Assembly (NCBI GenBank): GCA_004172935.1
Contig: SDZD01000013.1
Span: forward strand, 1 to 64,000
Direction of reading: 5' to 3'
DNA from: a bacterium
Lineage (GTDB): Bacteria; Armatimonadota; Abditibacteriia; Abditibacteriales; Abditibacteriaceae
Length of the DNA stretch: 64,000 nt
Shown: in pieces, positions 1 through 9,441 of the stretch
How positions within the stretch are numbered: position 1 is the stretch's first letter
How the letters are laid out: each line of letters begins with the position of its first letter
The notes under the pieces: model-generated
What the model was told of the DNA's origin: nothing
The model's database searches: none
Seen by the model: the letters and a program-made list of their open reading frames with translations, nothing else
Made by a program: the position numbers and the translations under genes

Positions 1-189
1 TTGCAAAAACTGTTTGATCATGATGATTTTTGTGTGTCTATCCTTGTAAATTTGCGCGTGGTTCGGGAGTTCTAGAGTTGAGTTGGCTTCGTTTTGCCCC
101 CGGCCTCATCTCGTCCGTTCCTCTCGACCTTGCTGATTACTATCTAGAAACATTGTTGCCATTTGAAATTTCATGATCAAAAAATTTGG

Positions 190-1731
190 CTACTTGTTCA
201 ACGGCCTATAATTCACGTTCATACGATCCAACAAACGCAGATGAATTTCCAAGCGCGAGAGAAATTCATCGAAGTCGCGCGGTTGTACCGAACTCCACAA
301 CGCTTCCGCCAAAGCGCAGGCGCGCGGAAATGCCATGTATTCGACGCTTTCTGGGCGCAGCATATATTCCGTCCATAATTGCCCCTGTCCGCCAAGAACA
401 TGTTTCGCCTCATCGGCGCTCAAAGATTGGGGAATAGGTTCGTAGGCATATACCTTGGAAAGCGGCAAATCGCCGCCGATAGATAGCGGCTCGCCATCGC
501 GATTCGAAGTCTGGTAGTAATCCAAATAGGTTTGCTGGTGAGGCGCCATCACAACATCGTGTCCGGCTTTGGCCGCTGCAACCCCACCCTCTTCGCCGCG
601 CCAACTCATCACGGCAGCGTTCTGCGCCAAACCGCCTTCCAAAATCTCATCCCACCCAATCAAACGCCGCCCTTTAGCGCTCAGGAAAGTATCGAAGTGG
701 CGTACAAACCACGACTGCAACTCGTTCTCATCGGCCAAACCCTCGGCCTTGATGCGCGCCTGACATTTCGGGCACTCCTTCCAGCGCGTCTTATGGCACT
801 CGTCGCCACCGACATGAATGAACTGCGAAGGGAAGATTTCCAACACTTCATTCAGCACATCCTCCAAAAATCGGAAAACATCGTCGTTTCCAGCACAAAA
901 CACATCATCGAAGATGCCCCACTTCGGCGACACCTCGAACGGCCCACCAGTGCAAGAAAGGTCGGGATATGCCGCGATCACGGAAGTCGCGTGTCCCGGC
1001 ATCTCGATTTCGGGCACGATGGTAATGCCACGCGCCGCCGCATAAGCGACTACATCACGCAACTGCTGCTTCGAATAAAAGCCGCCATGTGGGCGCCCAT
1101 CGAAATCATCGTCGCCGCCATTCAATTCATGCCCGACGCGCGACTGTTTGCGCCACGCGCTCACGCTAGTCAAAACCGGATATTTGTCGATTTCAACGCG
1201 CCAGCCCTGGTCGTCGGTCAGATGCCAATGCAGCACGTTGAATTTGTGTAGCGCCATCACGTCGATGAATTTTTTCACCCAAGAGAGGGGCTGAAAATGC
1301 CGCACGCTGTCGAGCATCAAACCACGCCAACCGAAGCGAGGCGCGTCGCGAATTTCGAGCGTGGGCAGTTGCCACTCGCCAACTCCAATGGGCGATTCAA
1401 ATGGCACGCACTGTAACAGCGAAACTGCCCCATAAAAGAAGCCACTTGCCTCGCTGGCCCGAATCTCGACGCCTTCAGGCCGAATCGACAGCACATAGTT
1501 TTCGGGCGCCAAATCGCTTTGCAGCCGCATGGTAATCGCGCCCGAAGCGCCCTCTCCACTTTGTCGAAGAGAGATACCGCTTTGCGAGTAGAACTCGCCA
1601 ACAAACCACGCGATGGCGTCCTGAGCGACGGGTGTGTCCGCAATAAGAGGAGTGTCACGCGAAATTTGGAAATTCCCCTGCCCCACTTCAAGTTCGAGGG
1701 GACGTGGAATGATGGATGAAAATTGAGACAT
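190..1731 (-). CDS. GH20 beta-N-acetylhexosaminidase
   Basis: The 513-residue protein matches glycoside hydrolase family 20, which removes terminal GlcNAc from chitooligosaccharides by substrate-assisted catalysis. Residues 1-125 fit the small N-terminal GH20b domain; the TIM barrel starts near GWRGLMLDSVRHF. The catalytic pair is visible as HVGGDE, with D310 and E311. Other barrel signatures are HWHLTDDQGWR, PEIEMPGH and, near the C-terminus, QGQLWTEY. I see no signal peptide, so it probably acts in the cytoplasm on imported oligosaccharides. It is the last gene of the minus-strand chitin/GlcNAc cluster and lies 12 bp after the membrane protein gene. Family assignment is secure; the exact substrate is inferred from the chitinase, nagA and nagB neighbours. 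Confidence 0.95.
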   Translation of the reverse strand: MSQFSSIIPRPLELEVGQGNFQISRDTPLIADTPVAQDAIAWFVGEFYSQSGISLRQSGEGASGAITMRLQSDLAPENYVLSIRPEGVEIRASEASGFFYGAVSLLQCVPFESPIGVGEWQLPTLEIRDAPRFGWRGLMLDSVRHFQPLSWVKKFIDVMALHKFNVLHWHLTDDQGWRVEIDKYPVLTSVSAWRKQSRVGHELNGGDDDFDGRPHGGFYSKQQLRDVVAYAAARGITIVPEIEMPGHATSVIAAYPDLSCTGGPFEVSPKWGIFDDVFCAGNDDVFRFLEDVLNEVLEIFPSQFIHVGGDECHKTRWKECPKCQARIKAEGLADENELQSWFVRHFDTFLSAKGRRLIGWDEILEGGLAQNAAVMSWRGEEGGVAAAKAGHDVVMAPHQQTYLDYYQTSNRDGEPLSIGGDLPLSKVYAYEPIPQSLSADEAKHVLGGQGQLWTEYMLRPESVEYMAFPRACALAEALWSSVQPRDFDEFLSRLEIHLRLLDRMNVNYRPLNK

Positions 1732-1743
1732 ATCGAGATTGAT

Positions 1744-3828
1744 TTAGGCGGGCCAGTATGGGATTTGAGAACCCATGAAGAAGCCGACGAGCATCCACAG
1801 CATCATCGCGGCGGCATTGCCGAGAATGAGGCCGAGCATAAAAGGACGAACTCTTTGTGCGGTATCGTTGCCGCCGAAACGCAGCACTAACGATTTCGTG
1901 GCCCACCCAATGAAGAATGAGGCCCACAGTTTGGTGATGGGGAAACCGCCCGCCATCAGGAACGCCAATGGGTGTAGCGGGAACCACAGAAAACGGGCAC
2001 GCATGAAGGTCAGCGCCCACACAATCGCGGCACCAGTTGCCAGCCACATCCAGTTGCTGGCCTCCACACCCGGCTGCTGAGTCAGCACCCTGCGCGTGCC
2101 ATTCAGCACGCTTTGCGGGCCACTTTGCGTGAACCAACTATAGCCAGTCAGGCCGCCAGCGCTGTAAAGCGTCAGCAGCGTCACGAGGGTCGAAACACCC
2201 CACGCCACCAGAATAGCCAGCGCCGCCCCCAGCATCAAACGCCGCACATCGCGCATCGAAAACTTCAGTTCGTGCGCCATCTTCAGCGTATGCAAAAAGC
2301 CGGGCAGCAAGTTGGTTCTCATATCCGAGAACATCATCGGCTGTAAAAACGACAGACGTGTCAGGCTGGCAGCGCCAATGGCATTGGCGCCCATCACACT
2401 CCCGGTCAGAGTTTCGATGGGCGCAAAAGTCGTCTGCGGGAACAGAAAGCCGCCCTCAACCACAACACGCGCCAACACAATAGCCGTCACTCCATAGAGC
2501 GCCAGAAAAGCGAAAGCGGCTAATCCATTGATACCCGAAAACAAGCACCACGCGAGTAAACCCACACAGGAAAAGACCCAACCACTCAGCACGATACGCG
2601 GTGAAAACGGCTCTTCGCTGCGCCACATCTCGTGCTTGGAATCAGGCTTGAGGGCTTGGCGCGCAAAAATCCCCAAGTGCGAACGCGCACTCCACAGCAA
2701 CAAAACCCCTGTCATCACCCAGCCACCGATTCCCTGCCATGCCACGAACGTCGGGTTGCCACGATAGCTATCGTGCGGCAACGAGGCAGGAGGAAACCCC
2801 ATCATCGTCGAGCCGACTAATTGCAACTTGAACAGCAAAAAGAAGAACCAGAAGGAAAACGAAATCTCGCGCGTCAGCAAAAACGCGATACCAATCGCCC
2901 CGAAGAAGAACTCCATTCCCAGCCCACCAGCGCTATTCCACGGTACTTCGGTGAACTGTACGCTGAAACTATTGCCCTGAAAAGACGTGATCGCGGGCCA
3001 GTCGGGGTAGTAGTTATTCAGCCCACGCAGCAAATGAAAGGCAAACGCGACTCCTGCCCCGCCCCATAAAGTGCCATTGCCCCAGAACTCACGAGCGGGC
3101 GGCGCCTCGCCCTTCGACGCTTCCACCATCTGCAACGGCAACTGCACCAGAGGGAAGGCCAGCGCCTCGTTTTCAATCCACTGGCGACGTAGCAACAGCG
3201 AACTCCAAAACAGCGCGCTATAAACAAACAGCAGGAAAATCCCCCACCCAATCAACATCGCGCTCCAGGCGTGCCAGGGAATTTGGCTAAAGTTCAGCCC
3301 ACCCGTATACAGCGGCTCTATCACTTCGCGTTGATAAGTAGCCCCATCCCAACCGGGCGCGAAATGCTTGGGGATGAAGCGGTAAAACAGGTCGGCCCAT
3401 ACGTTCTCGCGCGTCGAGAAATAGAACAGTGCCGCCCCAGTCGTGAGAAAGAAGTTGTCGCTGCCCGATGTCGAAACCAATGCCGCGAATAGCAACATCA
3501 CGTAGATAGTGACCAACTCAGCGCTCGTCAGCGGTGGAAACAAGCGCCCAACTAACGGCTGTCTGCGCTGCAAAAACCGCAGCGGCCCATTGACAACCAG
3601 CACCAATATCAACAGCGCGAAAATCGCCCCGAACGGAATTTGTATGCCACCCAGAAAATGCACATCAGCGACGGTTTCAATCCACGAGTTCAACGCCGCC
3701 AATCCCGCCGCCAACACCAACCCGACCGCGAATGAGCGCGGCGTCACTGCCGCGCGCTCACGCGGCACCTCGCTCTGCGATGCGGGCGCGAGGGTGCGGT
3801 TCGATACGTCTAAATATTCAGTAGCCAT
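1744..3828 (-). CDS. Large multi-pass membrane protein, DUF6785/DUF6784-like; candidate transporter
   Basis: The 694-residue protein has a short hydrophilic N-terminus and then at least a dozen hydrophobic segments spread over its whole length, with loops rich in W, F and P. It resembles the DUF6785/DUF6784 membrane proteins that I recall from Planctomycetes and Armatimonadetes; this is recognition from memory, without a search. It sits 47 bp after nagA and 12 bp before the GH20 gene. No ABC, PTS, MFS or SSS transporter is encoded in the cluster, so uptake of GlcNAc or chitooligosaccharides is the most economical role, but this is inference. The ATG at 3828 is used because it precedes the first hydrophobic segment and no better start is evident. 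Confidence 0.75.
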   Translation of the reverse strand: MATEYLDVSNRTLAPASQSEVPRERAAVTPRSFAVGLVLAAGLAALNSWIETVADVHFLGGIQIPFGAIFALLILVLVVNGPLRFLQRRQPLVGRLFPPLTSAELVTIYVMLLFAALVSTSGSDNFFLTTGAALFYFSTRENVWADLFYRFIPKHFAPGWDGATYQREVIEPLYTGGLNFSQIPWHAWSAMLIGWGIFLLFVYSALFWSSLLLRRQWIENEALAFPLVQLPLQMVEASKGEAPPAREFWGNGTLWGGAGVAFAFHLLRGLNNYYPDWPAITSFQGNSFSVQFTEVPWNSAGGLGMEFFFGAIGIAFLLTREISFSFWFFFLLFKLQLVGSTMMGFPPASLPHDSYRGNPTFVAWQGIGGWVMTGVLLLWSARSHLGIFARQALKPDSKHEMWRSEEPFSPRIVLSGWVFSCVGLLAWCLFSGINGLAAFAFLALYGVTAIVLARVVVEGGFLFPQTTFAPIETLTGSVMGANAIGAASLTRLSFLQPMMFSDMRTNLLPGFLHTLKMAHELKFSMRDVRRLMLGAALAILVAWGVSTLVTLLTLYSAGGLTGYSWFTQSGPQSVLNGTRRVLTQQPGVEASNWMWLATGAAIVWALTFMRARFLWFPLHPLAFLMAGGFPITKLWASFFIGWATKSLVLRFGGNDTAQRVRPFMLGLILGNAAAMMLWMLVGFFMGSQIPYWPA

Positions 3829-3875
3829 TTAAAAATCGGCGGCGCGGGTGCGCTCACGAGTTGCTCACCCTCATA

Positions 3876-4790
3876 TCAAAGGCCAAGCGCGCAGCGGGGG
3901 TTATCGCTCGTCAAAAGTACGAGTTGCGCGGGCGAGAGTCCCACCTGTTCTCTCAAGTTGGCTATGCTGTGCGGCATGGTAATAGCCGAACCCGCCAGAT
4001 AAGCACCGCCCGCACTTGTGGGCGCTCTGGCAACCATATCGGCGCCAATATCAAGCTCAAGTTGCCCCAACGTATAGCGTCCCGGTCCCAATCCAGCGGG
4101 CGCGATGGCATCCGTCACAACAATGCAGCGCTCACATGTGGCCGCACGAAGATAATTCTTCAAAGCGAAAAACGGCACATGAACGCCATCAGCGATAAAG
4201 CACAACCACAACTTCTCGCTCAGGCTCAAGGCCCGCTGAATAACGTTGTCATGCCGTTCCATCACCAGCGGACAGCCATTGCCCAGATGCGTCCACATCG
4301 AAAGCCCAGCATCAATGGCTCCACGAAGTTGCTCCAAAGTCGGGTCGCAGTGCCCAGCTGCAACGCGCACCCCACTGTCACTTAAAAAGCGAGTGGTGGC
4401 AAAGCCGGAGTCATATTCGGGAGCCAGAGTCACTAGCCTCAGCAATCCGCCGGCAGCATCACACAATCGCTTCGCTCCCTCAACCGAAGCGGGAATTATA
4501 AATCGTTCGGGATGAGTGCCGCGAAAGCCAGTGGAGGGATTGATGAAAGGCCCCTCGACATGGAAGCCCGCAATCAGTCGCCGCGCCAACTCATCGCTTT
4601 CCCGCAAAACCACCAATCGACGCAACCGCGCTTCCAGAGCGCTCAGGTCATCGGTAATCAGCGTCAGCAAAAAGCCACTCACGCCATCAGCTTCCAATCG
4701 CTCACAGGCGAGATGTAACTCTTCGAGCGACAAGGCATCGGAGTTGAAATCGACGCCGCCATAACCGTTGACCTGTAAATCGAAACTCAT
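3876..4790 (-). CDS. nagA: N-acetylglucosamine-6-phosphate deacetylase, short form
   Basis: NagA hydrolyses GlcNAc-6-P to glucosamine-6-P and acetate. The 304-residue protein shows the amidohydrolase signatures in order: DLQVNGYGGVDFN at the start, HVEGPF with E79, AGHCD with H147, WTHLGNG with H168, ADGVH with H204, and VTDAI with the likely catalytic D227. It is shorter than the usual roughly 380 residues because it begins directly at the barrel and lacks most of the N-terminal beta-sandwich part. The start is fixed by a 4-base ATGA overlap with the upstream nagB-like gene. Product glucosamine-6-P would go to the two NagB-type deaminases encoded just upstream. Confidence 0.9.
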   Translation of the reverse strand: MSFDLQVNGYGGVDFNSDALSLEELHLACERLEADGVSGFLLTLITDDLSALEARLRRLVVLRESDELARRLIAGFHVEGPFINPSTGFRGTHPERFIIPASVEGAKRLCDAAGGLLRLVTLAPEYDSGFATTRFLSDSGVRVAAGHCDPTLEQLRGAIDAGLSMWTHLGNGCPLVMERHDNVIQRALSLSEKLWLCFIADGVHVPFFALKNYLRAATCERCIVVTDAIAPAGLGPGRYTLGQLELDIGADMVARAPTSAGGAYLAGSAITMPHSIANLREQVGLSPAQLVLLTSDNPRCALGL

Positions 4791-5527
4791 AGCGAAAGCA
4801 GCGATGCCGAGGCAGTGTCGAGATAAAGCGTCGCCTCGCCATGCATCTGCAAAATTGACGCGGGCGCGCAGTTGCTAATCTCACCCTCGACGGCCTCTTT
4901 AACAGCATGTGCTTTGCGCTCATCCGGCACCGAAACCACTAGGACTTTCGACTTCATAATCTGCCGAATCGACATCGAAATCGCGCGCGTCGGCACCGCT
5001 TCCAGGTCAGGAAACCAGCCTTCGCCCAGTTGCTGGCGACGGCAAGCCTCATCCAGTTCGACGACGATAAACGGCTGTTCGGTGTCAAAATCGGCTGGTG
5101 GGTCGTTGAAGGCCAGGTGCCCATTTTCGCCAATGCCAATACACGCCACATCAATGGGTGCCTCTTCGATTAAAGCCCCCAGTCGCACACACTCAGCCTC
5201 CAAATCACCTTCGCCATTCACAGAATGAAAGGCGGCGGGCGCGACGGGCAAACGCTCGATAAAGCGCTCTCGCAAGTAGCGACGAAACGAAGCAGGATGC
5301 TCCTCGCTCATGCCCGCGTACTCGTCCAGGTGGAACACGCTAACGCGCGCCCAGTCAATGTCTATCTCGCGCGTCAGAGCGTCCAACATCTCGAACTGTG
5401 AGGCGCCCGTCGCCACAATCAGGTTCGCGCGGCTCTTCGCAGCCAATGTCTCCCGTAGCGCTTGCGCGGCATGAGAGGCGGCTTTTTGTCCCAGTTCAAC
5501 TTTCGAGGATGATACAACGATATTCAT
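4787..5527 (-). CDS. Glucosamine-6-phosphate deaminase-like protein (NagB/SugarP_isomerase fold)
   Basis: The 246-residue protein belongs to the NagB/6-phosphogluconolactonase fold. The phosphate loop is seen at VATGASQ, the FHLDEY motif gives D68 and E69, and the second motif is GIGENGHLAFNDP. Compared with E. coli NagB (Asp72, Asp141, His143, Glu148), D68 and H137 are kept, but the Asp141 position is N135 and the Glu148 position is D142. That pattern is frequent in a divergent deaminase-like subfamily. It overlaps the genes on both sides by 4 bases, so it is translationally coupled to the NagB-LmbE fusion and to nagA. Deamination or isomerisation of an amino sugar phosphate is likely; the precise substrate is open. 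Confidence 0.85.
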   Translation of the reverse strand: MNIVVSSSKVELGQKAASHAAQALRETLAAKSRANLIVATGASQFEMLDALTREIDIDWARVSVFHLDEYAGMSEEHPASFRRYLRERFIERLPVAPAAFHSVNGEGDLEAECVRLGALIEEAPIDVACIGIGENGHLAFNDPPADFDTEQPFIVVELDEACRRQQLGEGWFPDLEAVPTRAISMSIRQIMKSKVLVVSVPDERKAHAVKEAVEGEISNCAPASILQMHGEATLYLDTASASLLSL

Positions 5528-7356
5528 GATTGGCGGCGAAACACCTCGGCATAAAGCGGCGCGAACGAACGCGACGGCGGCAGCAATCCCAGCTTTTGCA
5601 ACTGGCGTGCGGTGTCACGGTTACGGTCGCGGGCACGCTCGAAAAATTCGCGTGGGTCATTGCCACCGGGAAACAACGGGTCGAGTTGCGAGATGTGATC
5701 GAGAATCAGCCCGATCTTCTTTTCCATCATCTCTTTGTCGAACACCGAGAACACATCGCCCTGCCATAGTGGCCACTCATCCCATGCCCCACGATAATTC
5801 CACTTCTCGAATGCCTTGCCATTCTCTTTGCCCACATAAATGTGAGCCGCCCGCTCGAATGCCCTACCGCACTTCTCGTGCGTGCCGTGTGGGTCGTTGA
5901 ACTCGCCAGTCAATAGCACCAAATCGGGCTGCGTCTCGCACAGCGTATCAAGAGCGATCTGCACGTCATCCTCGCCGATTTCGCGATTCTCATTGTAAAA
6001 CGGCAAATTCCAGAACAACGGCTTAGCGCCCATTTTCCGACACGCATCGCTCGCTTCGCCCTCACGCACCAAACGCTTCAATTCACGCAACAGCGGCACA
6101 TCAGGTTGACCGGGTTCACGCTCGAAAATCGCAGTGCGCAGATCATCGAACACCTGTTCGAACGATTTTCCCGGCTCAGAATGCTCTTCGATATAGGAAA
6201 TCAAACGCGGATGGCGCGCCCGTAACATCGCCAGCACATCCTTGTCGCGCACCGCGTTGGCCCCATTCACCCCAAACGCCACGAAAACACGATTGCCACG
6301 CGCTGACAACTTCAACAACGTTGCGCCACAGCAAATCACATCATCATCTGGGTGTGGCGATAAACAGAGCACAGTCTTCCCAGTAGGCAAATGCGAGTCG
6401 TCGTCAATCCGACTCATCAAATCGCGGCTCACTTCGCTTTTCACAAGTGACAACTCAGAATCAGTCAATGCCAGAGGCGCAGCGCCACTTGCTGCCAAAT
6501 CATGCCGTGAAATCTCTTCTAAGGTCTTCCCTCGTTCGAGGGCGACGCTCATCAAAGTGCGATTGCGCAGCATCGGAACACGAAAATCAGCGTCCGGCAC
6601 TCGCCACGGTTGGGCGCGTTGCGTCAAATTCTCCGCCGCGCTGTCATCAAGAAAAACCTGAATATTCGGGTGTTGGCGCACAAACGAAGCGGGCACCTTC
6701 GAGGTGATTTTGCCTTCGAGCGCTTCGGCAACAATCGCCGCTTTCGCCGAACTCGACGCCATCAGCACGATTTCGCGTGCCTCTAGAATGGTAGCGATGC
6801 CCATAGTGATGGCGCGTATTGGCACGTTCTCAATGCCAAAGAAATCCGACGCCGCATCCGCGCGCGTCAGATGGTCAAGCACAACCAGACGGGTACGCGA
6901 ATCGGCAGCACTGCCCGGCTCGTTGAAGCCGATATGTCCGGTACGCCCGATGCCGAGCAACTGCAAATCCAGCCCACCACGCGCCGCGATTTCAGCCTCA
7001 TAGGCCGCACAGTCGCGTTCGATCTCACCCATAGAGCGCGGCTCGCCCGAAGGGATGAAGCAGTTTCTCGGCTCGATATTGATGTGGTCGAAAAGCTTCT
7101 CGCGCATAAAGCGATAGTAGCTCTGCTGAGCCTCGCCTTCAGTCGGAAAATATTCGTCGAGGTTGAACGCCGAAACACGCGAAAAATCGAGATTTTCCTC
7201 GTGGTGCAAGCGAATCAACTCATCGTAAACGCCAATGGGCGTCGAACCAGTTGCCAAGCCCAACACCGCATCCGGCTTGGCGCGGACCACCTCGGCGATG
7301 CGCGCGGCAACCGCCTGCGTCAGTTCGGTGTAATTGCAATAAATGGAAGTTTTCAT
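5524..7356 (-). CDS. Fusion of glucosamine-6-phosphate deaminase (NagB) and LmbE/PIG-L-type deacetylase
   Basis: This 610-residue protein joins two enzymes. Residues 1-245 are NagB-like, with ATGSTPIGVYDEL, FNLDEYF (D67) and GIGRTGHIGFNEPG; H141 and E146 match the E. coli His143 and Glu148, but the Asp141 position is T139. From about residue 325 an LmbE/PIG-L domain follows, with the zinc motif PHPDDD (H335, D337, D338) and a second metal motif DPHGTHE (H490, H493). The domain order resembles the NagB-LmbE proteins known from Bacteroides. The ATG at 7356 is preferred to one 21 bases upstream because it gives the same 4-base ATGA overlap with the chitinase gene as elsewhere in the operon. Its likely job is amino-sugar-phosphate processing, perhaps with a second N-deacetylation activity. 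Confidence 0.88.
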   Translation of the reverse strand: MKTSIYCNYTELTQAVAARIAEVVRAKPDAVLGLATGSTPIGVYDELIRLHHEENLDFSRVSAFNLDEYFPTEGEAQQSYYRFMREKLFDHINIEPRNCFIPSGEPRSMGEIERDCAAYEAEIAARGGLDLQLLGIGRTGHIGFNEPGSAADSRTRLVVLDHLTRADAASDFFGIENVPIRAITMGIATILEAREIVLMASSSAKAAIVAEALEGKITSKVPASFVRQHPNIQVFLDDSAAENLTQRAQPWRVPDADFRVPMLRNRTLMSVALERGKTLEEISRHDLAASGAAPLALTDSELSLVKSEVSRDLMSRIDDDSHLPTGKTVLCLSPHPDDDVICCGATLLKLSARGNRVFVAFGVNGANAVRDKDVLAMLRARHPRLISYIEEHSEPGKSFEQVFDDLRTAIFEREPGQPDVPLLRELKRLVREGEASDACRKMGAKPLFWNLPFYNENREIGEDDVQIALDTLCETQPDLVLLTGEFNDPHGTHEKCGRAFERAAHIYVGKENGKAFEKWNYRGAWDEWPLWQGDVFSVFDKEMMEKKIGLILDHISQLDPLFPGGNDPREFFERARDRNRDTARQLQKLGLLPPSRSFAPLYAEVFRRQS

Positions 7357-8465
7357 TTTGGCGTAGGCGAAGACCACGCATTCTGCGCGGCCCTAATCAA
7401 CAGGTTGTCGCCGTCCACGTAATCTTGCGAAAGCTCCCAGATGAAAAATCCGGGCAGCCCATTCTTCTTCATCCAACTCGCTTTATCAGCAACGGACATT
7501 TCATCCTCATAACTGATACGGTCGCTCTTATCATCGCTAACCAGAAAGGGCGCGTGCGCCTCCGCATCCCAGTAGCGTGTCCAGCCTTTGCCAACTAAGG
7601 CGCGCGCATCGCGAAAACTGATGTCGGGATATTGGCTGGGAGAGGTCGCCTTTTCGCCCCAGTTTTTCACTTTGAAACCATAGCCATAGCCCGCCACACC
7701 CATCAGGATTTTCTGAGTCGGAAAGCCTTGCACATCGCGCCAGTACGAAAGCCCGGCCTGAAACGTCATAGCTTTGCCGTCGATGCGATCTGCCGAAGTG
7801 CCATACAGCGAGCTATGGTGTCCGGCATGACTCCATGACCCATGAAAGTCGTAGCTCATCACCTGCAAGAAATCGACGTTATCGCGCAAACGCGGCCCGT
7901 CATATCCCTGCGAGTTCCCCGCAAACGCATTCACCACCAGAACCAATAGCGAAGCGCGATTGGCCGCTTTCATCTGTTCGCGCAATTGGCTCACGAACTC
8001 CACCGTAATCGCTTTGTCCTCGGCTGTCGGTTGCTCCCAGTCGAGAGCAAGGCCATCATATCCATTGGCCTTCATTATTCTCACGACATCGGCGACAAAT
8101 TGCGCTCGTTTGACTTTATCGCGCACCATCAAGCCGAATTTTTCGCCGCCCGCTCCCCCGCCCAATGCCAGTAGCACCTTCGAGTTATGCGCATGGGCGG
8201 CAGCAATTAGCGGTTTAGGGTTCAATCCCTCATCTAAAGTCGCTTTCCCCTCATCGTTGGCCCGTACAAAACATTGAATGACATGCGTGAAGCGGTCGAA
8301 GCGCATTCTGTCCGGCGCCGGAGTCGTCCGATACGATGGATAATACCCCATTACAATCGGCGTTGCAGCCTGAGCGGCTGGCATGGAATCGAGCAAGCAA
8401 GCAGCGAGTACGCAAGTAACGATGACACCACAACTGACAAACAGAGAAAAACGAGAAGTGAACAT
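7353..8465 (-). CDS. Secreted or lipid-anchored GH18 chitinase-like protein
   Basis: The 370-residue protein has a hydrophobic leader (residues 7-30) that could be cut after AQA at 33, or act as a lipobox at LAAC (C23). The GH18 barrel follows: MGYYPSY at the first strand, LLALGGG at the third, YDGLALDWE at the fourth, and FFIWELSQD at the eighth. The catalytic acid is E144 and D142 is kept, but the second aspartate of the DxxDxDxE motif is A140. I choose the ATG at 8465 because GGGGGA lies just upstream and the leader starts there; a longer form from GTG at 8519 would put 18 charged residues ahead of the leader. Role: extracellular chitin or chitooligosaccharide cleavage. Confidence 0.88.
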   Translation of the reverse strand: MFTSRFSLFVSCGVIVTCVLAACLLDSMPAAQAATPIVMGYYPSYRTTPAPDRMRFDRFTHVIQCFVRANDEGKATLDEGLNPKPLIAAAHAHNSKVLLALGGGAGGEKFGLMVRDKVKRAQFVADVVRIMKANGYDGLALDWEQPTAEDKAITVEFVSQLREQMKAANRASLLVLVVNAFAGNSQGYDGPRLRDNVDFLQVMSYDFHGSWSHAGHHSSLYGTSADRIDGKAMTFQAGLSYWRDVQGFPTQKILMGVAGYGYGFKVKNWGEKATSPSQYPDISFRDARALVGKGWTRYWDAEAHAPFLVSDDKSDRISYEDEMSVADKASWMKKNGLPGFFIWELSQDYVDGDNLLIRAAQNAWSSPTPK

Positions 8466-8515
8466 GATGTCCCCCAGTCTCCCTTTCACCCTGCTACCAG
8501 TCGTGGTGAGCCTCA

Positions 8516-9403
8516 TCACAAACTCACGCTTTCGCCACTTTCGCGGCTCTGGTTAGCCGCTTCAATAAAACGCACTATCTCTAGCGTTTCCTCGACGGCA
8601 AGTGGCGCCTTGCGCGTCTGGAACATCTCCATCGCTTGCTCCAAAAGTCCTGCGTAGGCGGGTTTGGGATGCGACATCACGTTCACGTAACGCGAAACCT
8701 TAGGCCCATGCAACAAAGCCCCGAAGCTCTTGTTACCAGTCCGGTAGCCGCGCACCGTGCCGATTCGTCCATCCTCCCACACCCCGGTCACAAACTCAGC
8801 CTCGGCCGTCGAAACCGCGCGGACTTCGCGACAGCCGCGCCCCAGCGCCGCATACAGCGCCTCGACCGAGTGAATGCCGTACCAGAACAATCCCGGCTGC
8901 GTTTCCTCCAAATCCATCGGGCCGCTGCAATCGGCGCCGACAATCTCTTCTGCAGTTGCCAGAGCCTCCACCAACGGTTGCCCATAGCGAAGTATCGAAG
9001 CGCTCATCAATGGCACATCGTACTCATCGGCTAAATCCACGATAGCTCGCGCATCGGCGTAGCTAGTGGCGAATGGCTTGTCAATGAACACCGGCTTGCC
9101 CAGTGGAGCAATCTCCTGGAACTGTTTCAAATGAACGCGCCCGTCCACCGAAGTCAAAATCAATGCATCGCAGGCGCGAGCGACTGCCGCAGGCGAGTTG
9201 AGCATGGCAACGCCACTCTCTTCGCGTACCTGCCGCGTGAACTCCTCGACGCGCCCACAGCTCAATCCAAAATCAGGTGAGCCACCGGGAAAGGCGGCAG
9301 TGACCCGCCCCCCGGCAACATGATACGGATGCGAGACATCGTTAAGCAACTTGGCAAAAGCGGGGGCATGGGAGGTATCCAAACCGATAAGACCGATATT
9401 CAT
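8516..9403 (-). CDS. Gfo/Idh/MocA-family oxidoreductase
   Basis: The 295-residue protein starts with a Rossmann strand, MNIGLIGLDTSHAPAF, a version in which the usual GxGxxG is replaced by GLDTSH. The conserved FIDKPFAT carries the likely catalytic lysine K109. The C-terminal half (YGIHSVEALYAALGRG and onward) fits the alpha/beta substrate domain. These enzymes use NAD(P) to oxidise or reduce sugars and their derivatives. It lies in the chitin/GlcNAc cluster directly before the chitinase gene, so an amino sugar or a derived sugar is the probable substrate, but this is inferred from position only. Confidence 0.85.
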   Translation of the reverse strand: MNIGLIGLDTSHAPAFAKLLNDVSHPYHVAGGRVTAAFPGGSPDFGLSCGRVEEFTRQVREESGVAMLNSPAAVARACDALILTSVDGRVHLKQFQEIAPLGKPVFIDKPFATSYADARAIVDLADEYDVPLMSASILRYGQPLVEALATAEEIVGADCSGPMDLEETQPGLFWYGIHSVEALYAALGRGCREVRAVSTAEAEFVTGVWEDGRIGTVRGYRTGNKSFGALLHGPKVSRYVNVMSHPKPAYAGLLEQAMEMFQTRKAPLAVEETLEIVRFIEAANQSRESGESVSL

Positions 9404-9441
9404 AACGGAAATTTGCTGACTAACGGGGCGAATGCCCCAAC

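Noticed and set aside
532..1251. A 239-codon plus-strand frame opposite the GH20 gene
   Set aside because: The GH20 frame has catalytic motifs throughout this range; the opposite frame has none and no ribosome-binding site.
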